In this document: positions 56,190 through 64,000 of the stretch, in pieces
How the letters are laid out: each line of letters begins with the position of its first letter
Position numbering within the stretch: position 1 is the stretch's first letter
Assembly: GCA_031002005.1 (NCBI GenBank)
Contig: CM061918.1
Location: forward strand, 64,576,531-64,640,530
DNA length: 64,000 nucleotides
Direction of reading: 5' to 3'
DNA from: Vandiemenella viatica
Taxonomy: Eukaryota > Arthropoda > Insecta > Orthoptera > Morabidae
Program-made: the position numbers and the translations under genes
The notes under the pieces: model-generated
Database searches by the model: none
Told to the model about the DNA's origin: nothing
The model's input: the letters and a program-made list of their open reading frames with translations, nothing else

Positions 56190-56620
56190 CCAACACACAG
56201 TACATTTGCAGATGACATAATGCTACACAAAAGGATCAAAACGGTTGAGAATTGTAAACAGTTGCAGGGTGATCTGGACAGGATATCAAGTTGGGTTGGT
56301 ATACATGGGATGAAGATAAATGCAAAGAAAAGTCAGCTTACTAGATACACAAATAAAAAACTGCAGGTTTATTATGATTATAAGGTGAGGAAAGAATTGC
56401 TAATTGAAGACTTAAAATGTAAATATCTTGGCATTACATTTGATAACAAGCTTAACTGGGCAGGACATATTGGACAGGAGGTAGGAAAAGGTTTCAAAAT
56501 CCTGCACTCGTTGGAGAGAGTGATGAGGGGATGCACGAGAGAAGTAAAGGAATTGGGTTACAAAACTTTGGTCAGACCATTGCTCGAATATGGTAGTGTA
56601 GTATGGGAAATTTTTGTATG
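56190..56620 (+). mobile_element. CR1-like LINE (family C), internal fragment
   Basis: A single open frame of 135 codons (56220-56627) encodes the end of the RT and post-RT region: WVGIHGMKINAKKSQLTRYT, LIEDLKCKYLGITFDNKLNW, then VRPLLEYGSVVW, where similarity stops. Just upstream, TVHLQMT-type sequence (about 56200) is the complementary RT motif region. This is the longest uninterrupted family C frame here. Confidence 0.8.
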
Positions 56621-56629
56621 CCTGTAGTA

Positions 56630-57445
56630 CAATCAATCGAAAGTTTCATGAAAAACGGGTGGTTATTACGTCAGTTAATTTGGACTGCACATAAACACCA
56701 AGTTCAGAATAAAGGACGAAAATTGTAAGGAATATTTGGAAATGGGATTTATATTAGCCCATTAAGAAAACATCTCAGCCTATTAAGAGTGAAGTGTTTC
56801 TAAAAGGATTCTACAATAAGAAGTTTTTGAAGTATTCAGGTATCTCCATGAATACTTTTAATTTTTATTAATCAACAACGAATTTGAAAACGTGGCAAAA
56901 ATAAAAATTTAACCGTTAGTTATTCAATTTTTATATAAGCGATTAGATCTTCTTTAACTGAAGAATTAGAAAGAAACAGACGGCGAAAAAATTAGCTTGC
57001 CTTGGTAGTCTGTGGAATGGTGAAAAATTAGAACAAAAATAACATATCTGCAAGGAATATAAATGAAGGTTATTCTGGAAGGTATTAAGCCACTCCATTC
57101 ATTTTTCTATTTTATTTTTGATTTCAATGCCAGTGTCACCCCGTATTCTACAGAGAAAAATCAGTTTGTGATAACAGCTGTAAACAGATGTCTAAATATA
57201 AAACTTCTTTCATAATGTTCTGATGCTGCTCCTAAAATCTTCTTTATATTTGTTTTCAAATCTTCGTTGGACAGACAGGAAATAAACTTGCTGTCAGAAA
57301 GGCAAATTAGCTTTCGCAAACGCCAATTATCAAGATTTTTCAGACCGTGTATAACTAAAAATGCAGACTAAAGTCTTATAGTATAAAAGATTTAAAAACA
57401 AATTCTGTCTCATGTTGGGCGCGATACAGCTGAAATCGGGATCGA
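56630..57445. other. No gene or element recognised
   Basis: AT-rich. Confidence 0.45.
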
Positions 57446-57448
57446 TAA

Positions 57449-57827
57449 GGGAGCGTGCATAAACCACTTAGCTCCATTTTGGTTTCCTCTGAACCCCCCC
57501 CCCCCACGTAGCCCTACGTGGCTTTTGCCTCTACCCCCCCCCTCAACGTAGCATGTAGATTTTTTTACCTTTTGATTCCAGAAGACATTTTGTACTGTTT
57601 TCTCTTGTCAGAGGATTTTAAATTACTTACGGAGATAATTAACTGAGGGAAATAAATATTTACATGCTGTTGTGAGTTCTGGTCCTCATTTTAACTTTGA
57701 AAATGTTATGAAAGGAAAGCTACGTGACCTGGCTCGGAACCCCCCCTCCCCCCACGTAGCCCAGCGTAGCCTTTCAGCCAACCCCCCCCCCCCCTTGGAC
57801 CGAGCCACGTAGTTTGTGCACGCTCCC
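57449..57827. mobile_element. Harbinger-like MITE, 379 bp
   Basis: Ends GGGAGCGTGCATAAACCAC and GGGAGCGTGCACAAACTACG (reverse complement), flanked by TAA at 57446-57448 and 57828-57830. The interior has C runs and repeated CACGTAGCC. This better copy defines the family of 7523-7870. Confidence 0.8.
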
Positions 57828-58198
57828 TAAACGAAACGAGTAGTATCCAAAGACGACAGGCCGAAAGCTGAACTTAGTTCAAGGGCGGTAAATAAACTGA
57901 AGGGGTTGTTAGTGTGGCAGAAGATGTGATGAGCGACAAGCGCTCACAGTAAACAAACATGATCCCTCGGCTTCATCGCGTTCTTCCTGCCGACTCTGGA
58001 CTGTGCGATGGTCTAACTTAGTCCCTTTTCAAAGTTGCAAGAGACTAGACTTCCTGATCATGAATCCTGAATCCTTTCAAGGCTCCATTCCAACATGGCA
58101 ACCATCCCTGTTACTCACAGCACTGTGAAAGGTTTCCTCTACTCCATCTCATGTTGCTCTGCTCTTGTTTTCAACGAGATGCAGATGAGTGAAAAAAA

Positions 58199-58499
58199 TT
58201 AGCTAGTCATACAAATGGAAGTGGATCTGCAATGTTGAATTGTGATTTTGGGTAGCAAATGGTGGCAGCAACTGGTATTGTTACAGTGACCCCAGCTGAT
58301 GGTTTTCTCCTGTAGTTGAAGCGGCAATTGTGTTTGCTGACTCAAGTCGAAATGTTCATGTCCCGTCAATGCGTTTCTCTTCACCCCAGAATTGGTAAAC
58401 GAGCTCTTTCTTCCAGCACTTCTTGATCTTTTTTGGTTAGAAATGGAGTCTAAAATAGCGTATACATTTTTTACTTCGGCGTATCTTTTTATTTCCTCA
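58199..58499 (-). CDS. Candidate exon of an unknown protein
   Basis: A 132-codon minus-strand frame spans 58199-58597. Within it an acceptor-like TTCACGTTTACTTACAG ends at 58500, giving a possible terminal exon of about 99 codons: it starts EEIKRYAEVKNVYAILDSIS, has a basic Ser-rich stretch (KRSRSAGRKSSFTNSGVKR) and ends with a Cys/His-containing tail. No domain recognised. No repeat similarity within the window. It could equally be a chance frame. Confidence 0.25.
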
Positions 58500-58994
58500 C
58501 TGTAAGTAAACGTGAAGAAATAATTATGATAAGGTAAGTTCCTATTCTGCCCAATGATCTGCGATACAATCAGAGGGTCTACCATTGGATATTCCAAAAC
58601 CCGTTGGCAATGGAAGCAACTCGTAGATTCGACACAATCTAAAGCAAAGGTGAACTTAGGTTCTTTCTGAGTAATCGTAATTTCAAATTTCTGTTAGCAG
58701 AGCACCATTTCGAAACATTCTATACTGTTTATGCAGCTCGATAAATATTTTGCTACAAGTTGAGGGGGGATTTAAGATTGATTCCAAAGTTTGTAATTGC
58801 CTCGATATTGAGAGATTATTTTCAGAAGGGGTAGAGCATAATTAAACTTCATACTGCCAATTTTTTTAATTATGAGAGAGAATAAAGTCTACACTTTTTT
58901 GTCTCTCAGGGTGATCTCATCGGAACGAATGAAAAATCACATTCTTAACCAGCTGTTATTCTTCATTTTTAGTTTGTTGTTCGACACATCAAGT

Positions 58995-59215
58995 TCTATT
59001 CTTTTTTTCCTTGTGGCTTTGCGCCTCTTTGACGTCGAGGCGGGAAAGGTCTGAGGGTCAGAAACGGGAAGGAATCGGTCATGGCCTTTTGAGGGAACCA
59101 TCTCGGCATTTGCCTGGAGCGATTTCGGGAAAACTACTGAAAACCAAAATCTGGATAGCCTAACGGCGATTTCAACCTGTGACCTTCTGAATGCGAGACC
59201 AGAACGTTAGATAAT
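58995..59215 (-). mobile_element. tRNA-derived SINE-1
   Basis: Left T-rich tail then GGCTTTGCGCCTCTTTGACG, body, and at the right a decayed head (GATTTCAACCTGTGACCTTC in place of the B box). Confidence 0.7.
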
Positions 59216-59449
59216 GATAAAGGTGACTGGTAGAGTGAAGGCCTTACTTTTAGATGTTCCAACTGTTTTTTCATGTTTTCAAACGACCAGTAATGCACTT
59301 CAAAGTCTGATACCCGTTATATAGAAGATAAAATGCATTTTACGACAGGTAAGAAAAAGTGAGATTCAATCGTCTATCACTGCTTGAAATAAACAGTTCG
59401 ACATTTTCCTTAATGTCCTATTCAGTACGTAATAATGACAACTTTCCCA

Positions 59450-60841
59450 CTCGCTTATGCCTGAAATAAACTGTTAATTTATGGTCATGATGATCCTTCC
59501 CATATTCTGTCACTAATTCTTCACCCAACAACCTTCCAGACCTTAACATCTATATAAGCATTTTCCACAGCAACTACTTTCTTCACCCGTAACCCGTCAT
59601 CCCAGCTCGTTTATCATATCTCTTATTGCTTATGTTCTACTGTAATTTCCAAAACCAAACTTAGCACTTCTGCCACCTCCCCAACCTCCAGAAATGATAC
59701 ATAAAATGTTGGTCAGATACCACGCCCCCCCCCCCACCCTTCCTTTCTCAAACAACAGTTTGAACAAAGTTTTGCAACCAGTTCCCGCACTTCCCTACTA
59801 CAGCAACTCAACAATAAATGCAGAACTTAGAAACATTCTACCCCAATCACCAGCTCTCTTTGTCATACACAACAGAGATATTTACAAAGAACTCCTATGC
59901 CACGTTATAGTAATTTTTTTTTAACAAAAAAAAAAACTCCTTTTTCTGGTATATATAATGATCCTTGTTCCTGGTCGACCCACCCAATTAGATATTCTGT
60001 CCAGATTTCCCTGCAGTTATTCACAGTACTCTCCCAGTTTAATCCTGTTACGTAACGCTAATCGTAAACCAGCGACCGTATTTTAGGTATGAATTTAGAA
60101 CAGATCCCAGACAGATAGATATAGATGAACTCCTAGACCACAGTCTGAGATTTTAGGGTCACAGATCAAGACCTTGTACCCGATGTGATCTAGAGTTTTA
60201 TCACAGTTGGGCCACTGAAGGTCTATTTAAGCCAAAACTGGTTTGCACAATGTCTGGAAGTGACAAAAAAAATTAATTTCTGTTGATTTTGGAGGGACTT
60301 AGAAGTATTAAAGACAGACACAGATAATCTCACTACATAGCAACAAGAACATAAGTCTTCAAAATACCTAAATTGTTACTGTAAACCACACTAGTACAAT
60401 CATTAATTAGAATAATGAACATCAATGATAACAATATACTACCATACGTCACTCCTTTTTTGATACTGTATTTCCAAATTTAACTCTTTGCTTTCAACCT
60501 CTTAAGAATTCCTCTACCCAGCAAGTGACTTTTTCATCCACACTGATACTTTAATACCATTGAGTGTCTCACTCTGTCAGAATCCTTAGCAATATCCAGT
60601 GCTACTTTATCAACACCTCGCTTAACCGTGTCATCAGAATATCTTGCAAGTGGCCCACTAACTCAGATTCACATGCATATATCCTCCCCTGAACCCATGC
60701 TGGTTTTTTCAAATCAGTTTCTTTCAACACTTACATTTTTGATGTAGTTACATATCAATCTCTCCACGAAATTGGTCTGCACCTTTCGACGTTACCACTA
60801 TGACACTTTTCAAGTCTTGTCAGCAACAAATCTTCAAAGTA
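59450..60841 (-). mobile_element. CR1-like LINE (family C) with RT remnant, old
   Basis: Minus-strand copy running into the assembly gap. 60480-60830 encodes RT pieces (VDLVERLICNYIKNVSVE, GVDKVALDIAKDSDRVRHS) corresponding to the CR1 FAKAFDSV region. 59450-60060 corresponds to the post-RT part seen in other copies. Many stops. It shows that family C is a genuine CR1-type LINE and extends beyond the gap. Confidence 0.65.
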
Positions 60842-61841
60842 NNNNNNNNNNNNNNNNNNNNNNNNNNNNNNNNNNNNNNNNNNNNNNNNNNNNNNNNNNN
60901 NNNNNNNNNNNNNNNNNNNNNNNNNNNNNNNNNNNNNNNNNNNNNNNNNNNNNNNNNNNNNNNNNNNNNNNNNNNNNNNNNNNNNNNNNNNNNNNNNNNN
61001 NNNNNNNNNNNNNNNNNNNNNNNNNNNNNNNNNNNNNNNNNNNNNNNNNNNNNNNNNNNNNNNNNNNNNNNNNNNNNNNNNNNNNNNNNNNNNNNNNNNN
61101 NNNNNNNNNNNNNNNNNNNNNNNNNNNNNNNNNNNNNNNNNNNNNNNNNNNNNNNNNNNNNNNNNNNNNNNNNNNNNNNNNNNNNNNNNNNNNNNNNNNN
61201 NNNNNNNNNNNNNNNNNNNNNNNNNNNNNNNNNNNNNNNNNNNNNNNNNNNNNNNNNNNNNNNNNNNNNNNNNNNNNNNNNNNNNNNNNNNNNNNNNNNN
61301 NNNNNNNNNNNNNNNNNNNNNNNNNNNNNNNNNNNNNNNNNNNNNNNNNNNNNNNNNNNNNNNNNNNNNNNNNNNNNNNNNNNNNNNNNNNNNNNNNNNN
61401 NNNNNNNNNNNNNNNNNNNNNNNNNNNNNNNNNNNNNNNNNNNNNNNNNNNNNNNNNNNNNNNNNNNNNNNNNNNNNNNNNNNNNNNNNNNNNNNNNNNN
61501 NNNNNNNNNNNNNNNNNNNNNNNNNNNNNNNNNNNNNNNNNNNNNNNNNNNNNNNNNNNNNNNNNNNNNNNNNNNNNNNNNNNNNNNNNNNNNNNNNNNN
61601 NNNNNNNNNNNNNNNNNNNNNNNNNNNNNNNNNNNNNNNNNNNNNNNNNNNNNNNNNNNNNNNNNNNNNNNNNNNNNNNNNNNNNNNNNNNNNNNNNNNN
61701 NNNNNNNNNNNNNNNNNNNNNNNNNNNNNNNNNNNNNNNNNNNNNNNNNNNNNNNNNNNNNNNNNNNNNNNNNNNNNNNNNNNNNNNNNNNNNNNNNNNN
61801 NNNNNNNNNNNNNNNNNNNNNNNNNNNNNNNNNNNNNNNNN
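60842..61841. other. Assembly gap, exactly 1000 N
   Basis: A round-number run of N is a scaffold placeholder; true length is unknown. The long frames crossing it are meaningless. Confidence 0.99.
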
Positions 61842-62095
61842 GCTGCGCAATTCCCACCCTCCCCCCACTTATTGTAGCCTCCTAGCCTAATCCTACCATG
61901 TATCAGGGACCTACAGTTTACTGTGGGATCCGAACCACGGAAGCGTTCTGGCGTACTCCATATTCACAGCAAGCTGTGCCAAAGGTGTAGATCAGGTTAA
62001 GTGTCTTGGAAAATACCCCCAGTGACTGGGATTCGAACCGGGTACCTTTAGATCTGCACTCAGACACCATAACCACTGAGCCACCAGACCGTTCA
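61842..62095 (-). mobile_element. tRNA-derived SINE-2, better preserved
   Basis: Minus-strand head with intact B box complement GGGATTCGAACCGGG (about 62029) and CTGAGCCACCAGACC at the right end, the 5' start of the tRNA-like part that is deleted in the 9-kb copy. Confidence 0.7.
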
Positions 62096-62175
62096 TGGAG
62101 GAAACTGATTGTAACATTTTGTTACTTTCTGCAATGCATGATTTAAAACCGAGGATGGGAATAATACCATAATAA

Positions 62176-62461
62176 GGGGGCGTACATTAATGACGTTAGG
62201 GGAGCCGGCGAAATCTCACGAAACCTCACCAAGGGGGAGGGAGGGGGGTCAATGAAAATCTCACGTGAGCTTTTGAAATTCTTGTAGAATGGAAGAGCTA
62301 AAAAAAAAAAGTTGCAAAGTCCATTCGCAAATGGGAGGGGGGTCTTCGTAGTTCGTCAAAATCTCATGTCATTTTACAGGGGGGGGGGCCGACCAAATCT
62401 CATCAGAGGGGGGGCGTCCGGAATTCTGGAAAAACACATCACGTAATTAATGGACGCCCCC
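62176..62461. mobile_element. Harbinger-like MITE, 286 bp
   Basis: GGGGGCGTACATTAATGACG to GGGGGCGTCCATTAATTACG (reverse complement), flanked by TAA at 62173-62175 and 62462-62464. This is the short form of the 760-bp element at 9278-10037. Confidence 0.8.
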
Positions 62462-62524
62462 TAATAACAGAAGAATTGCTAAAGAAACCGTAATCAGGAG
62501 CTCAGCTCACAAAGATAGAGTGAT

Positions 62525-62750
62525 TTTTCGGGGATGGGAAGTTTTACACCTCGTCGACGTCAGTATCATCAGAGGCGAGAGACGATAGGAGGGCAAAGAA
62601 CGGGAAGAAATGCGGCTAGGACCTTTTGAAGGAACCACACTCGCATTAAGTTCTAGTTATTTTGGGAGACTGTTCAGACTGGAGAAAAGGATGCTCGAAC
62701 CTGCGTCTTCCCGAATAACAAACCCGAGCGCTAATCTCTTCTCCGCTTGT
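62525..62750 (-). mobile_element. tRNA-derived SINE-1
   Basis: Partner of 10110-10330, with the tail at left (AGTTTTACACCTCGTCGACG) and head at right. Confidence 0.65.
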
Positions 62751-62916
62751 GAACGGAATGTTCCGTTGTTTCTGGTCGCACGGCACTGTGTGGATGGCGT
62801 TGTTGTTGGAGCTGACAGCGGGGGTTGGAGCTGTCTGTTGTGTTTGCCGACAAACCAGACAGTCAAAATATTTCCCGCCCGCCCTCTTACCTGAGCCCAC
62901 ACACCCGGGTCCTCAT

Positions 62917-63122
62917 AACAGCCACACCGAGCCCTCGCCTCGCATTCAGGAGGACGCGGTTTCAAATCTCCGTCGGCCATCCAGATTTCGGTACACAATG
63001 GTTTGTCGAAATCACTACAGGTGAATGCAGGGATGATTCCCTCAAAAGGCCATGGTCGAATTCCTTCTCGTTCCGTGTTCCCAATCCTCTCCTGTCTCTA
63101 ATTATCTCGAAGTCGACGAGTC
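62917..63122 (+). mobile_element. tRNA-derived SINE-1
   Basis: Partner of 10481-10690, with B box GGTTTCAAATCTCC and tail ending GAAGTCGACGAGTCACAAG. Confidence 0.7.
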
Positions 63123-63126
63123 ACAA

Positions 63127-63563
63127 GGGGGCGTCCATTAATTACGTGAGATGTTTTTCCGGAATTCCGGACCTCTCCCCAGTGAGATTTGGTGAGATCT
63201 CGTCGGAGCCCCCCCTCAAAAATGACGTCAGATTTTGGCGAAGCCCCCGCCCCCTCCCTGCTATTTGATCTCGTAGTTTTTTCAGACCTTTTTTTTAAGC
63301 TCTCATTCTTCCAAGAGCTGTTATATCCCCCCCCCCCTTTAAGGTCGGTTTCCGCGTTGATTCTAGACCATATACTCCCCTCCCCCCTAAAGTCGACATT
63401 CGCGTCATTAGTAGACATTTTTTTTAGGTCTACCATCCTTTTAAGAATTTAAAAACCTCACGTGAGATTTCCGTTGACCCCTCTTCCCCTTGGTGAGATT
63501 TCGCCGGAACCCTCCAACCCCCCCCCCCCCCCAGTTCACCTCACGTAATTAATGGAAGCCCCC
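63127..63563. mobile_element. Harbinger-like MITE, 437 bp
   Basis: GGGGGCGTCCATTAATTACG to GGGGGCTTCCATTAATTACG (reverse complement). TAA follows at 63564-63566 and CAA precedes at 63124-63126. Frames crossing it are incidental. Confidence 0.75.
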
Positions 63564-63769
63564 TAATGCCAAAAGGAAAACAAACAAAGTATCAGCCATA
63601 TGACGTCCTAACTTTAGGAAACCATAATTTACAGCTTGTACGGGCTGTAAATTACGGAACTGTAATATTTATATGTATAAATGACTATGTTTTACCTGGA
63701 ATTATATGTACCAAATACGAGTTTGTGGTGGAAGTAGGATAGATTTTATTCCCTCCTTTGGATTTTTTT

Positions 63770-64000
63770 TTTAATTTTTGCATCGGGCTTTACGCCTCGT
63801 CGACGTCGAGAGCATTGGAGGCGGGATAGGATTGGGGGCAGGGAACGGGAAGGAATTCGGCCATTGCCTTTTAAAGGACCCATTCAGGCATTCTCCTGGA
63901 GTGATCTGGGGAAACCATGGAAAACCCAAATCTGGTTGCCCGTATGGGGATTCGAACCCGCGTCCTCCCGAATGCGAGGCCAGAGCGTTAACACGCTCGG
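63770..64000 (-). mobile_element. tRNA-derived SINE-1, truncated by window end
   Basis: Partner of 11330-11577. B box complement GGGATTCGAACCCGCG near 63948, and the A-box side reaches the last bases. Confidence 0.8.

Larger units (their letters stand above)
61842..64000 (+). repeat. Second copy of the composite SINE/MITE block
   Basis: Matches 8955-11590 component by component and continues to the window end. Its left edge is hidden by the gap. Confidence 0.85.

Noticed and set aside
60772..61890. Four frames of 344-372 codons
   Set aside because: Consist almost wholly of N from the assembly gap.
62610..63452. Multiple overlapping frames of 84-147 codons
   Set aside because: They run through SINE and MITE sequence, also occur at 10.2-10.7 kb, and have no protein similarity.

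Overview
This is a repeat-dense stretch of a eukaryotic, almost certainly insect, genome. The evidence is the mix of elements: tRNA-derived SINEs, CR1-like, RTE-like and RNase H-bearing LINEs, a mariner, hAT-, Harbinger- and pogo-like DNA elements, a Helitron remnant, and a Gypsy-type endogenous retrovirus with a baculovirus-F-like env. Coding segments are short, broken and AT-rich, and there are no operons or ribosome binding sites. The LINE and SINE types look polyneopteran (cricket, cockroach or stick-insect like), but that is an impression, not a proof. No complete host gene is recognisable. Three possible host exons and two CpG-rich patches are the only hints of one.

Layout. 1-7.1 kb holds LINE fragments, a CR1-like stretch that is internally triplicated, a tandem array (3.1-4.2 kb) and a decayed RTE-like LINE on the minus strand. 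7.1-11.6 kb is packed with DNA-element MITEs and SINEs; from about 8.96 kb on it is a near copy of 61.84-64.0 kb at the other end of the window. 11.6-21 kb contains a trinucleotide microsatellite, CR1-like fragments, a hAT-like element split by a LINE, and a three-level nest of LINE inside LTR-like element inside LINE. 21.4-28 kb holds a 1.1 kb Harbinger-like element, two hAT elements with 8-bp target duplications, and a complete 1312-bp mariner with a broken transposase.

28-47 kb is sparser and is the likeliest place for host sequence: CpG-rich patches at 28.56 and 38.24 kb, candidate minus-strand exons at 36.1 and 40.0 kb, a Helitron helicase remnant at 32.7-33.1 kb, and scattered LINE, SINE and MITE copies. 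47.39-56.02 kb is one LTR retroelement (5' LTR, gag, protease-RT-RNase H-integrase, env, 3' LTR) inserted inside a unit of a pre-existing tandem repeat. 56-60.8 kb has CR1-like copies, a Harbinger-like MITE and one more possible exon, then a 1000-N assembly gap, then the duplicated SINE/MITE block running off the window end.

How the parts relate: nearly everything recognisable is selfish DNA. The retroelement has LTRs differing by only 3 substitutions, yet its genes carry many frame breaks. Either it is a recent insertion whose reading frames were damaged by indel errors in the assembly, or it was dead on arrival. This is the most biologically interesting object in the window, because it still shows the layout of an enveloped insect retrovirus.
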